Positions 24,091 to 32,723 of a stretch of DNA of 52,591 nt are shown here, one piece after another (the first letter of the stretch is position 1; every line of letters begins with the position of its first letter). Location: positions 1-52,591 of the forward strand of contig NZ_JABTYE010000030.1 of assembly GCF_013314895.1 (NCBI RefSeq). Reading direction: 5' to 3'. Source of the stretch: Cupriavidus gilardii. GTDB lineage: Bacteria > Pseudomonadota > Gammaproteobacteria > Burkholderiales > Burkholderiaceae. Both the position numbers and the translations under genes were made by a program. The notes beneath the pieces were generated by a model, which did no database searches, was not told the DNA's origin, and saw only the letters and a list, made by a program, of their open reading frames with translations.

Positions 24091-24993
24091 TGCCGTCCCT
24101 GCCGTCCCTGCCGTCCCTGCCGCTCCTTCCGCCAGCCGCGCCGCCAGCGCGCGCAGCGCCGGCGCCAGCGTGTCGTGGAAGGCCGTCTCGTCGACGCTGC
24201 CATACGACGCGCTGCAACTGAGCATGTGGACGTCCTTCTCGCCGATCGGGCGGAACGCCACCGCGACGGCGTGAATGGCCGGGTGCCAATCGCGGAACGA
24301 CGCCGCGTAGCCGCGCTGCTCCGCCTCGGCCACGGCCGCCCGCATCGGCGCCTCCTGCGCCTTCCATTGCTCGGGGTAGGCCTGGGCGAACTCGGCCAGC
24401 AGCCGTTCGCGTTTCGGCCCGGGCAGCGCCGCCAGGTACGCCCTCCCCATCGAGCTCGACACCAGCGACAGCCGCGATCCGACGCCGAGCCCCAGCATCG
24501 AGCCGGCATCGTTGCGGATCGATTCCAGATAGATGACCTCCAGCCGCTCGCGCTTGCCGAGCGACACCGACACGCCATGCGTCTGCGCGAACGCCAGCAT
24601 ATGCGGCCGCGCCAGCGCCACCACGTCGGAGGCCGACAGATAGGCGAAGCCCAGCGCCAGCACGCCGGCGTCGAGCGCGTACTTGCCGAGGCTGTCGTCG
24701 TAACGCAGATACCCCAGTTGCACCAGCGTGCCGGCGAGGCGGCTGACGGTTGCCTTCGGCAGGCCGGTGCGCCGCACGAAGTCCTGGTTGCCGAGCATCG
24801 ACTCGCCGGTGCGGAAGCAGCGCAGCAACTCGAGGCCGCGGGCCAGCGCGGTGACGAAGTTCGGATCGCTCTCGCGCACCGCGCGTTCCGGCCTGGCCTC
24901 GTCGGCAGCGGGGCCGGCGTCGGCGGAGATGCCCGCGGGGGAAAGCACGTCGGAGTTGGCCACGGCAGGCTCCTGAGTCGAATGGCGGTTCAA
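24076..24993 (-). CDS. IclR family transcriptional regulator
   Basis: 305 residues. A disordered 45-residue N-terminus precedes the winged helix-turn-helix (FVTALARGLELLRCFRTGES, FVRRTGLPKATVSRLAGTLVQLGYL) and the IclR ligand domain (VSVSLGKRERLEVIYLESI, GRAYLAALPGPKRERLLAEF, CSASYGSVDE). It is divergent from glutaryl-CoA dehydrogenase and the intergenic region holds a textbook IclR-type operator, so it very likely controls gcdH. The last residues are a repeat (GTAGTAGTAG) produced by four tandem 9-mers at 24087-24122, which adds a flexible tail after the normal domain end. Confidence 0.92.
   Translation of the reverse strand: MNRHSTQEPAVANSDVLSPAGISADAGPAADEARPERAVRESDPNFVTALARGLELLRCFRTGESMLGNQDFVRRTGLPKATVSRLAGTLVQLGYLRYDDSLGKYALDAGVLALGFAYLSASDVVALARPHMLAFAQTHGVSVSLGKRERLEVIYLESIRNDAGSMLGLGVGSRLSLVSSSMGRAYLAALPGPKRERLLAEFAQAYPEQWKAQEAPMRAAVAEAEQRGYAASFRDWHPAIHAVAVAFRPIGEKDVHMLSCSASYGSVDETAFHDTLAPALRALAARLAEGAAGTAGTAGTAGAAR
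24087..24122. repeat. 9-bp tandem array in the 3' end of the iclR gene
   Basis: Four copies of TCCCTGCCG (first copy CCCCTGCCG) in tandem. As the unit is 9 bp it preserves the reading frame and encodes Gly-Thr-Ala triplets at the C-terminus of the IclR protein. Copy-number change would lengthen or shorten the tail without frameshift. Confidence 0.85.
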
Positions 24994-25036
24994 GGGAAAG
25001 ACAGATAACGGAAGACGGAACGCGCTGGCCGGGCTG

Positions 25037-25097
25037 TTGCCGTCCGGACGCTTTGCGCTATACTAACGCATCGGAACATGGTTCCGCAATGCGGAAC
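25037..25097 (+). promoter_or_regulatory. gcdH promoter with double IclR-type operator
   Basis: TTGCCG (25037-25042) and TATACT (25059-25064) are separated by 16 bases. Directly downstream two palindromes overlap: CGGAACATGGTTCCG (25072-25086) and GTTCCGCAATGCGGAAC (25081-25097, perfect). They share the GTTCCG half-site and cover the expected transcript start near 25071. The GTTCCGCNNNGCGGAAC form is the known IclR-family consensus. The regulator gene is divergent, starting at 24993. Confidence 0.8.
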
Positions 25098-25212
25098 TTC
25101 GAAAGCCGTCCGCCAACAAGCTGCGGCGGTCGTCCTTGCCGACGCTTCGCCGACCCGATTCCAAGTCCAATCACGCTGACCCGCGTTCACCGTTCTACCG
25201 AAGGAGACCTCG

Positions 25213-26406
25213 ATGGCCGCCAACGCCGAATTCCACTGGGCCGACCCCCTGCTGCTCGACCAGCAACTGACCGCCGACGAGCGCATGGTGCGCGACGCCG
25301 CCGCGGCCTATTGCCAGGACAAGCTGATGCCGCGCGTGCTGGAGTCCTTCCGGCATGAAAAGACCGACGCCACGATCTTTCGCGAGATGGGCGAACTCGG
25401 CCTGCTCGGTCCGACCATTCCGGAGCAGTACGGCGGCCCGGGACTGAACTACGTCAGCTACGGCCTGATCGCGCGCGAAGTCGAGCGCGTCGATTCGGGC
25501 TTTCGCTCGATGATGAGCGTGCAGTCGTCGCTGGTGATGGTGCCGATCTATGAATTCGGCAGCGAGGCGCAAAAGCAGAAGTACCTGCCCAAGCTGGCCA
25601 CCGGCGAATGGATCGGCTGCTTCGGCCTGACCGAGCCGAACCACGGCTCCGACCCCGGCTCGATGGTCACGCGCGCGAAGAAGGTCGACGGCGGCTACGA
25701 GCTCAGCGGCGCCAAGATGTGGATCACCAATTCGCCGATCGCCGACGTGTTCGTGGTGTGGGCCAAGCTGATGGGCGAGGACGGCAAGGAAGCCATCCGC
25801 GGCTTCATCCTCGAAAAGGGCTGGAAGGGCCTGAGCGCGCCGGCGATCCACGGCAAGGTCGGCCTGCGTACCTCGATCACGGGCGAAATCGTCATGGACC
25901 AGGTGTTCGTGCCGGAAGAGAACCTGATGCCGGGCGTCAGCGGCCTGAAGGGTCCGTTCACCTGCCTGAACTCGGCGCGCTACGGCATCGCCTGGGGCGC
26001 GCTGGGCGCCGCCGAATTCTGCTGGCATACCGCGCGCCAGTACACGCTGGACCGCAAGCAGTTCGGCCGCCCGCTGGCCGCGACGCAGCTGGTGCAGAAG
26101 AAGCTGGCCGACATGCAGACCGAAATCACGCTGGGCCTGCAGGGCTGCCTGCGCCTGGGCCGGATGAAGGACGAGGGCACCGCGGCGGTCGAGATCACCT
26201 CGATCATGAAGCGCAATTCCTGCGGCAAGTCGCTCGACATCGCGCGCGTGGCGCGCGACATGCTGGGCGGCAACGGCATCTCGGACGAATTCGGCGTGAT
26301 CCGCCATGTGGTCAACCTCGAGGTGGTCAACACCTACGAGGGCACGCACGACATCCACGCGCTGATCCTCGGCCGCGCGCAGACCGGCATTCAGGCCTTT
26401 TTCTGA
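25213..26406 (+). CDS. gcdH: Glutaryl-CoA dehydrogenase
   Basis: 397 residues. An FAD enzyme that oxidises and decarboxylates glutaryl-CoA to crotonyl-CoA in lysine and tryptophan breakdown. GcdH-type blocks include FREMGELGLLGPTIPEQYGG, VDSGFRSMMSVQSSLVM with the arginine that binds the glutaryl carboxylate, GLTEPNHGSDPGSM, GAKMWITNSPIADVFVVWAK, and the catalytic base Glu376 in NTYEGTHDIHALILGRA, all intact. This contrasts with the acyl-CoA-dehydrogenase-fold protein at 15754, which lacks this Glu. A GAAGGAG ribosome site precedes the ATG. It is controlled by a double IclR operator and is probably monocistronic. Confidence 0.95.
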   Translation: MAANAEFHWADPLLLDQQLTADERMVRDAAAAYCQDKLMPRVLESFRHEKTDATIFREMGELGLLGPTIPEQYGGPGLNYVSYGLIAREVERVDSGFRSMMSVQSSLVMVPIYEFGSEAQKQKYLPKLATGEWIGCFGLTEPNHGSDPGSMVTRAKKVDGGYELSGAKMWITNSPIADVFVVWAKLMGEDGKEAIRGFILEKGWKGLSAPAIHGKVGLRTSITGEIVMDQVFVPEENLMPGVSGLKGPFTCLNSARYGIAWGALGAAEFCWHTARQYTLDRKQFGRPLAATQLVQKKLADMQTEITLGLQGCLRLGRMKDEGTAAVEITSIMKRNSCGKSLDIARVARDMLGGNGISDEFGVIRHVVNLEVVNTYEGTHDIHALILGRAQTGIQAFF

Positions 26407-26430
26407 TCGGGGCCCGCACCACCCGCGGCC

Positions 26431-26458
26431 AATAAAAAGGCCCGGCTGTCGCCGGGCC
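26431..26458 (-). terminator. Intrinsic terminator for the peroxiredoxin transcript
   Basis: The stem GGCCCGGC-TGTC-GCCGGGCC (26439-26458) is followed on the minus strand by TTTTTATT, a proper intrinsic terminator for leftward transcription. It lies 124 bases past the peroxiredoxin stop and 33 bases past the gcdH stop; on the plus strand there is no T run. The remaining 26459-26581 shows nothing else. Confidence 0.75.
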
Positions 26459-26581
26459 AAAGCACACTACCAAGGAGACGACGGGCGAACCCGTCGGTAC
26501 GACACCGTTGCCGCCGCCCCGGCCCCGCTTGCGCCATGCGCACGATGCGGGCCGCGGGCGGCGTTTCTGTTTCTTGCGACG

Positions 26582-27226
<645 letters not shown>

Positions 27227-27516
27227 GGTTGCCTCCTTGCCTGTCGATCGTCAGTGTTTATCCAATGATGCTTGCCTCCGGGCCAGCCAGCACCCGGACT
27301 CAGACCAGTCTATTCCGATTGCGGTGAGACACAAACAAATATAAAGTCACTACAACATCACGCGAAGTCATTTGCACCATGGATCGCCGAAGGCATTTGC
27401 GTGACGCCGAAACCCGCCGCCAACTCGCGATCCGGGGGGCGCGCCCGACGGGTGCGCGACGCCTGACGACGCGCCGGCCGATCAAAACGCTAAGGTTTGC
27501 ATCGCGCCGCGCCGAT

Positions 27517-27537
27517 GTCCTACATGACTTGTAGGAC
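27517..27537. promoter_or_regulatory. Inverted repeat GTCCTACA-N5-TGTAGGAC upstream of DUF883 gene
   Basis: The 407-bp gap 27227-27633 between the divergent peroxiredoxin and DUF883 genes contains one clear element: a perfect 8-bp inverted repeat separated by TGACT. A weak promoter, TTGAAA (27546-27551) and TATCCT (27570-27575) with an 18-base spacer, follows directly. The repeat could be an operator or, as RNA, a hairpin. I see no small gene in the rest of the gap. Confidence 0.45.
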
Positions 27538-27633
27538 TCGCTGTCTTGAAACCATTGCTGAGCGCCGCATATCCTAGGAAATGCTTGGACCGCAGCAAGG
27601 CGAAGACACCCTACGAGAGCGAGGAAGGCCAAC

Positions 27634-27951
27634 ATGCAACTATCCGAAACTACCGCCCGCAACCAGGAGAAACTGATGAGCGATGTCAAAACCGTCCTGT
27701 CCGATGCCGAGGAGCTGCTCAAACAAGCCGCCTCGACCACCGGCGAGAAGGCCGCCGAACTGCGCGAGCGTGGCATGGGCCTGCTGAAGCAAGCCAAGGA
27801 AAAAGCGCAGGACCTGCAGGACGCCGTCGTCACCAAGAGCAAGGCCGCGGCCCGCGCCACCGACGACTACGTACACGACCATCCCTGGCGCGCGGTCGGT
27901 ATCGCGGCCGGTGCCGGTCTGCTGATCGGGCTGCTGCTGAACCGCAAGTAA
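27634..27951 (+). CDS. DUF883 family membrane-anchored protein (YqjD/ElaB-like)
   Basis: 105 residues: a long amphipathic helix rich in Ala, Lys and Glu (VKTVLSDAEELLKQAASTTG, RERGMGLLKQAKEKAQDLQD) followed by the family signature DHPWRAVGIAAGAGLLIGLL and a positively charged end. ElaB, YqjD and YgaM anchor to the inner membrane by this C-terminal helix and bind stationary-phase ribosomes. An AGGAAGG ribosome site precedes the ATG. The genes for a YqjE-like protein and a third membrane protein follow, copying the yqjD-yqjE-yqjK order of E. coli. Confidence 0.92.
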   Translation: MQLSETTARNQEKLMSDVKTVLSDAEELLKQAASTTGEKAAELRERGMGLLKQAKEKAQDLQDAVVTKSKAAARATDDYVHDHPWRAVGIAAGAGLLIGLLLNRK

Positions 27952-28133
27952 TGCCAGCCGGTCGGGCGTACGGGACCAATCCGGTCCTGCGGCCCGACCG
28001 CGACCTGCCGGCCTGCGCGCCGACGCGCATCCGGGCCCCGTTCGCGGGCGCCCCTGGCGCACCGACGACGCGGGCCGCCTCCTGCCGGGTGCCGCGACGC
28101 GGCGCATGACGACACTCCAATCAGCGGAACCGC

Positions 28134-28511
28134 ATGACCGACACCTCCTCACCCAAGTTACTGGACTCGCTGCGCGCGCTGGGCAGCTCGGTGGCGGCGA
28201 TGGTGCAGACCCGACTGGAACTGGCCAGCGTCGAACTGTCCGAGGAAAAATCCCGGCTGTTGCGCATGGCGCTGCTGGCGCTGGTCGGCCTGATCTTCTT
28301 CGGGCTCTCGCTGTTCGCGTTGACCGGCCTGATCGTGCTGCTGTTCTGGGACAATTACCGGGTGCAGGCGCTGGGCGCAGTGGTCGTGGTCTATCTGCTG
28401 CTCAGCGGGATTTGCCTGCTTGCCGCACGCAACATCATCCGCAATTCGCCGCCGATGTTCGAAGCCACGCTGGCCGAAATCGACAAGGACCGGGAGAGCC
28501 TGCGCCAATGA
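28134..28511 (+). CDS. YqjE-like (phage holin family) inner-membrane protein
   Basis: 125 residues. A cytoplasmic N-terminal helix (LLDSLRALGSSVAAMVQTRL, then ELASVELSEEKSRLL) precedes two membrane helices (MALLALVGLIFFGLSLFALT and LGAVVVVYLLLSGICLLAA) and a short charged tail, the pattern of the YqjE/actinobacterial holin-like family. Despite the family name there is no sign of phage. It probably forms a membrane complex with the DUF883 protein. Its TGA overlaps the ATG of the next gene by four bases (ATGA). The 182 bases before it contain nothing I recognise. Confidence 0.88.
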   Translation: MTDTSSPKLLDSLRALGSSVAAMVQTRLELASVELSEEKSRLLRMALLALVGLIFFGLSLFALTGLIVLLFWDNYRVQALGAVVVVYLLLSGICLLAARNIIRNSPPMFEATLAEIDKDRESLRQ

Positions 28512-29203
28512 CACCGACCCCCGCTCCGACTCCTTCCGCTACGCCGTCCGCTACCCCGTCGGCGACTTCGGCCCCTGTTCCGACCTCTACGCCGGTCCCG
28601 ACGCCGGTCCCGACGCCGACGCCCGGCCCGTCCACGGCATCGTCCGCCGATGCCTACGCCGCGCCATCGGCCGCAGCACTGGATGAGGCCGGAATGCCGC
28701 CGATGCCGCCGACCGGCGTGGGCGCGCGAACCGCGCGAGCCGAGCCGCCGGCGCGCCGGCGCACTCCCCGCGAAGTGCGACTGCCGCTGGCGGTCCGCAA
28801 GGAATTGCTGATCACGCGCGCGGCCCTCGAACGTTACGACGCCGCGCAATCGCTCGCCGACGTGCGCGCGAGCGTCCGCAACATCGGCCGCATCGGCGCC
28901 TGGCTGCCGCGCATGGCGCGGCCGCAATCGATGTGGAAGCTGCTCGGCATGGCAAAAGACTATCCGGTCATGAGTTCGGCGCTGTCCCTGGCGCTGCCGC
29001 TGATGCGGCGCGTGCCGGTACTGCGCTGGGGCTGGAAGCTGTCCAAGCTGGGCGCGGTAGCGGGCGCCGGATATTGGGCCTACCGGACCTGGCAGCAGGC
29101 GCGCGCGCAGACGCCCGAAGGCGATGTCCCCGCACCGCGCCCGGCCCGCGGCGACGCCACCGCGCGCACCGATACCGGTTTTCACGATCCGCTGGTACGC
29201 TGA
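28508..29203 (+). CDS. Uncharacterised membrane-associated protein in YqjK position
   Basis: 231 residues. The first 45 are a Pro/Thr/Ser repeat (PTPSATPSATPSATSAPVPT) encoded by simple-sequence DNA. The remainder has a conserved-looking core (PLAVRKELLITRAALERYDA, SVRNIGRIGAWLPR) and a hydrophobic stretch (GAVAGAGYWAYRTW) near residue 195. I do not recognise a named domain. Its place after the DUF883 and YqjE-like genes, with a four-base overlap, implies a role in the same membrane or stress complex. The low-complexity N-terminus may be variable between strains. Confidence 0.75.
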   Translation: MTPTPAPTPSATPSATPSATSAPVPTSTPVPTPVPTPTPGPSTASSADAYAAPSAAALDEAGMPPMPPTGVGARTARAEPPARRRTPREVRLPLAVRKELLITRAALERYDAAQSLADVRASVRNIGRIGAWLPRMARPQSMWKLLGMAKDYPVMSSALSLALPLMRRVPVLRWGWKLSKLGAVAGAGYWAYRTWQQARAQTPEGDVPAPRPARGDATARTDTGFHDPLVR

Positions 29204-29327
29204 GCCGTCGCGCCACGCCGCAGGACACCAGATTCCACTGGCATCCGCACGGGCCGCCGGCTGACCAGCCCATCGCCGATCCATCGCCATTTATCGCGTG
29301 TCCTCGACACCTCGACACTGAACCGCC

Positions 29328-30443
29328 ATGCACCAGAAGGCCTTCTACCTGTTGTTGGCCATCGTCACCATCGCCTTCTTCTGGGTGCTTCAGCCGTTTT
29401 TCGGCGCGGTATTCTGGGGCGTGATCCTGGCGATCATCTTTACCCCGCTGAACAATCTGCTGACGCGCAAGATGCGCGGCCATCCGAACCTCGCGGCGCT
29501 GATCACGCTGCTGCTGTGCCTGCTGGTGGTGGTGCTGCCGATGTTCCTGGTCACCGCCTCGCTGCTCAATGAAACCACCGCGGTGGTGCACCAGATCCGC
29601 TCCGGCCATATCAATTTCACCGCGTACTTCGAGCAGGCCGTGGCCGCGCTGCCATCGACGCTCAATTCGGCGCTGACGCGCCTCGAGTTGAACGACGTCG
29701 CCTCGATCCAGGAAAAGCTCGCGACCGCCGCCGGCCAGATCAGCCAATACCTGGCAACACAAGCGCTCAGCATCGGCCAGAACACGTTCCAGTTCGTCAT
29801 CAGCTTCGGCGTGATGCTCTATCTGTTGTTCTTCCTGCTGCGCGACGGCGCCAAGCTGACGCGCAGGATCCGGCTGGCGCTGCCGCTCAGCGAAGAACAC
29901 AAGCAGATGCTGCTGCTCAAGTTCACCGGCGTGATCCGCGCCACCATCAAGGGCAATCTCGCCGTGGCCGCGCTGCAGGGCCTGCTGGGCGGCCTGCTGT
30001 TCGCGGTGCTGGGCATCCAGGGCGCGGTGCTGTGGGGCGTGGTGATGGCGGTGCTGTCGCTGCTGCCGGCGGTCGGCGCGGGCCTGATCTGGGGGCCGGT
30101 CGCGATCTATTTCCTGCTGACCGGCGTGATCTGGAAGGGCATCACCGTGATCGCGTTCGGCGCGCTGGTGATCGGCGCCGTCGACAACGTGCTGCGCCCC
30201 ATTCTGGTCGGCAAGGACACCAAGATGCCCGACTGGGTGATTCTGATCTCCACGCTGGGCGGGATGGCGCTGTTCGGCATCAACGGCTTCGTGATCGGAC
30301 CGCTGATCGCCGCGCTGTTCATCGCCAGCTGGGATCTGTTCGTATCGATGCGGGAAACGGAGTCGAACACGACGCCGAAGGTCCCGCCGACGCAGCCCAC
30401 GCCCCCTGCTCCGCCTACGCAACCGCCAGCCCCGGGGCGCTGA
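29328..30443 (+). CDS. AI-2E family transporter
   Basis: 371 residues with about eight membrane helices, starting MHQKAFYLLLAIVTIAFFWV. The AI-2E family hallmark near residues 280-310 (VDNVLRPILVGKDTKMPDWV then ILISTLGGMALFGINGFVIG) is present. Members include TqsA (autoinducer-2 export), PerM, and Na+/H+ antiporters; the substrate cannot be fixed here. The soluble loop between helices 2 and 3 (residues about 85-150) is predicted periplasmic. The C-terminus ends in a Pro/Thr-rich tail (PPTQPTPPAPPTQPPAPGR). The gene is followed by a hairpin shared with the converging tRNA. Confidence 0.9.
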   Translation: MHQKAFYLLLAIVTIAFFWVLQPFFGAVFWGVILAIIFTPLNNLLTRKMRGHPNLAALITLLLCLLVVVLPMFLVTASLLNETTAVVHQIRSGHINFTAYFEQAVAALPSTLNSALTRLELNDVASIQEKLATAAGQISQYLATQALSIGQNTFQFVISFGVMLYLLFFLLRDGAKLTRRIRLALPLSEEHKQMLLLKFTGVIRATIKGNLAVAALQGLLGGLLFAVLGIQGAVLWGVVMAVLSLLPAVGAGLIWGPVAIYFLLTGVIWKGITVIAFGALVIGAVDNVLRPILVGKDTKMPDWVILISTLGGMALFGINGFVIGPLIAALFIASWDLFVSMRETESNTTPKVPPTQPTPPAPPTQPPAPGR

Positions 30444-30490
30444 ATCTGCGCTCGCGGCGACCCCGCCCCGGGGCGGGCGCCATGCAAGAC

Positions 30491-30525
30491 AAAAAGGGCC
30501 TGTGACTTGCGCCACAGGCCCTTCT
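30491..30525. terminator. Terminator between AI-2E transporter gene and tRNA-Lys
   Basis: Stem GGGCCTGTG (30496-30504) / CACAGGCCC (30513-30521) with an 8-base loop. On the minus strand it is followed by TTTTT, ending the tRNA-Lys transcript; on the plus strand TTCTTC follows, so weaker action for the AI-2E gene is likely. Confidence 0.8.
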
Positions 30526-30533
30526 TCAATACC

Positions 30534-30609
30534 TGGTGGGTCGTGCAGGATTCGAACCTGCGACCAACGGATTAAAAGTCCGCTGCTCTACCGGCTGAGC
30601 TAACGACCC
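30534..30609 (-). tRNA. tRNA-Lys (UUU anticodon)
   Basis: 76 nt including an encoded CCA. Read on the minus strand it starts GGGTCGTTAGCTCAGC, has the D-arm, the anticodon loop CTTTTAA with anticodon TTT, the T-arm loop GGTTCGAATCC, and closes CGACCC-A-CCA. The acceptor stem GGGTCG / CGACCC pairs fully. No integrase or direct repeat lies nearby. Confidence 0.97.
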
Positions 30610-30627
30610 GAAAAAACCGAAGCCGCG

Positions 30628-30657
30628 ATTATAGTCAGCTTTGACTAATCATGTCAA
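30628..30657 (-). promoter_or_regulatory. Near-consensus promoter of tRNA-Lys
   Basis: On the minus strand TTGACA (30652-30657) and TATAAT (30628-30633), both perfect consensus hexamers, are 18 bases apart. The transcript would start about 10 bases before the mature tRNA. Confidence 0.85.
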
Positions 30658-30703
30658 CGGCGCTGCCCTTGGCGGACCGATCTTCGCGCTCTGACCGCGC
30701 CGC

Positions 30704-31816
30704 TCAGACCATCCGTTCCAGACGCCACATCTGATAGCGGAACGCCAGCACTGCGCCGAGCAAAATCCCGGCCAGCGCGATGAACGAACCGATCGCCAGC
30801 GTCGACACGCCCGACAGTCCCTGCCCGATCGTGCAGCCGAGCGCGGTCACGCCGCCCGCGCCCATCAGGATGCCGCCGACGATATGGTTGGCGACGTCCT
30901 CGGCATTGCCGAAGCCTTCCCAGCGGAAGGTGCGCGAGGCCAGCGCATAGGCTGCCGCACCCGCGATCACGCCGATCACGCTGACGATGCCCACGGTCAG
31001 CACCTTGCTCTTGTCGCTGAACATCATCAGCCAATCCAGCGTATAGGCATACGGCGCGACGAAGCTCAGGCTTTCCATGCGGCCGCTGTTGGTGGCCACG
31101 AATACCTCTTCCAGCGTGTTCGGATCCTCGGGCACAAAGCCGAGATGGCCCGACACGTACCACATCGCCACGATGATCAGGCCGACCGCGATGCCGCCGA
31201 GCAGATTGTCGAAGGTGCGAAAGCCCTTGCCGGCCAGCGCCCACAGCGACAGCACGCCGCCGAGCAGCAGGCCCAGCACCAGTTGCAGCGTGCCGCGCGA
31301 CAGGCCCGTCTGCGCCAACAGCGACGGCAGGTCCTGCGAGGTCGGCAGCTGCACCGCCACCGCGTCGACGGTATTGACGCGGATCACGCCGAACAGGCCG
31401 CGCAGCGTCATATAGGCCGACAGGCCCAGGAACACGAACACCACCAGCGACTTCAGGTTGCCGGCGCCGATCCGCACCAGCGTCTTGCTGCCGCAGCCCG
31501 ACGCCAGCACCATGCCGAAGCCGAACAGCAGCCCGCCGACCAGCGCCGACAGCCAGGCCAGCTTGTCGGCGGCGTAGATGGTCCGGGCAGGATCGATCTG
31601 GCCGGTCCACGCCAGCACGCCGGTGCCGATCATGGCGACGCCGATCGCCAGCACCCACATGCGCATGCGGGTCCAGTCGCCCATGTTGACGATGTCGGAG
31701 ACGGCGCCCATGGTGCAGAAGTGCGTACGTTGCAGCACCGCGCCGAACAGGAAGGTCAGGGCGAAGGTGCAGACCAGCACGGTGCGCGTCAGCGCGGGGA
31801 CGTCGATTTCAGGCAT
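30704..31816 (-). CDS. YeeE/YedE family sulfur-compound transporter
   Basis: 370 residues, polytopic (about nine to ten helices). Cysteine-bearing motifs of the family are all present: QRTHFCTMGAVSDIVN near residue 30, LASGCGSKTLVRIGAGN near 105, and ALGCTIGQGLSGVS near 330. In TsuA (YeeE) such cysteines in the channel interact with thiosulfate during uptake, so thiosulfate or a related reduced sulfur species is the inferred substrate. No TusA/YeeD-like partner gene is adjacent. The start at 31816 gives an N-terminus that runs straight into helix 1. queC lies 57 bases upstream on the same strand. Confidence 0.9.
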   Translation of the reverse strand: MPEIDVPALTRTVLVCTFALTFLFGAVLQRTHFCTMGAVSDIVNMGDWTRMRMWVLAIGVAMIGTGVLAWTGQIDPARTIYAADKLAWLSALVGGLLFGFGMVLASGCGSKTLVRIGAGNLKSLVVFVFLGLSAYMTLRGLFGVIRVNTVDAVAVQLPTSQDLPSLLAQTGLSRGTLQLVLGLLLGGVLSLWALAGKGFRTFDNLLGGIAVGLIIVAMWYVSGHLGFVPEDPNTLEEVFVATNSGRMESLSFVAPYAYTLDWLMMFSDKSKVLTVGIVSVIGVIAGAAAYALASRTFRWEGFGNAEDVANHIVGGILMGAGGVTALGCTIGQGLSGVSTLAIGSFIALAGILLGAVLAFRYQMWRLERMV

Positions 31817-31873
31817 GGCGGATTGCCGGTGGCAGAACGATAAGGAACAAGCGGAATAGCCGCACCAGAGCCA

Positions 31874-32563
31874 TCAGGATGACGCGACGTTCTGGTAGCG
31901 GGTCGGGTCCGGCACGCCAGCGGCGTCGAAGCCCGCCCGGCGAATCCGGCAGGAATCGCAGACGCCGCAGGCGCGGCCCTGCTCGTCCGCCTGGTAGCAC
32001 GACACGGTCATGCCGTAGTCGACGCCGAGCCGGACGCCCGCCTGGATGATCTCGGCCTTGGTCATGTCGATGATCGGTGCGTGGACGCGGATGCGCTCGC
32101 CCTCGACACCGGCCTTGGTGGCCAGGTTGGCCAGCGCCTCGTAGGCCTGCACATATTCCGGACGGCAATCGGGATAGCCCGAATAATCGACCGCATTGGC
32201 GCCGAAGAACAGGTCGCGGCCACCGATCGCCTCGGCCCAGCCAAGGGCCAGCGACAGCATGATGGTGTTGCGTGCGGGCACGTAGGTGACAGGGATGCCG
32301 CCGGCCGCGCCATCGGTCGGCACGTCCAGCGCGTCGTCGGTCAGCGCCGAGCCGCCGAAGCGGCGCAGATCCAGATCGACGATCTCGTGCCGCTTCGCGC
32401 CGAGCGCGGCGGCGACCCGCTTGGCCGCCTCCAGTTCGGACGAATGCCGCTGGCCATAGCGCATCGACAGCGCATAGGTTTCGAAGCCCTGGGCATTGGC
32501 CATGGCGAGCACGGTGGCGGAGTCCAGACCGCCGGAAAGCAGGACGATTGCGCGTTGGGTCAT
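31874..32563 (-). CDS. queC: 7-cyano-7-deazaguanine synthase
   Basis: 229 residues. Converts 7-carboxy-7-deazaguanine to preQ0 with ATP and ammonia in queuosine biosynthesis. The PP-loop VLLSGGLDSATVLAMA is at residues about 7-22; GQRHSSELEAAKRVA and YVPARNTIMLSLALGWAEA follow; the zinc site near the C-terminus has four cysteines (SCYQADEQGRACGVCDSCRI). I chose ATG 32563, the family N-terminus (MTQRAIVLLSGG); ATG 32578 is five codons upstream. Nothing resembling a preQ1 riboswitch is visible upstream. It follows the Tol-Pal operon on the same strand after a terminator. Confidence 0.95.
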   Translation of the reverse strand: MTQRAIVLLSGGLDSATVLAMANAQGFETYALSMRYGQRHSSELEAAKRVAAALGAKRHEIVDLDLRRFGGSALTDDALDVPTDGAAGGIPVTYVPARNTIMLSLALGWAEAIGGRDLFFGANAVDYSGYPDCRPEYVQAYEALANLATKAGVEGERIRVHAPIIDMTKAEIIQAGVRLGVDYGMTVSCYQADEQGRACGVCDSCRIRRAGFDAAGVPDPTRYQNVASS

Positions 32564-32650
32564 CTCGGGGTGGCGCATGCCGGGTAGCGCGCGAAGCGCC
32601 AGCCGGCCTTCGCGGTAAATCGGGTAACCCGTTATTTTAGCGCGACCACG

Positions 32651-32674
32651 AAAAAAGGCCCGCTTGCGCGGGCC
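32651..32674 (-). terminator. Intrinsic terminator of the Tol-Pal operon
   Basis: Stem GGCCCGC (32657-32663), loop TTGC, stem GCGGGCC (32668-32674). On the minus strand it is followed by TTTTTT, 50 bases after the cpoB stop, so it ends the leftward tol-pal transcript before queC. Confidence 0.85.
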
Positions 32675-32723
32675 TTCGGCATCTTTCCACACGTCGCCCC
32701 GCGAACCCGGGACGACGGGGACG

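Noticed and set aside
30534..30609. tRNA-Lys as an integration site
   Set aside because: No integrase, direct repeat of the tRNA 3' end or composition change lies next to it.
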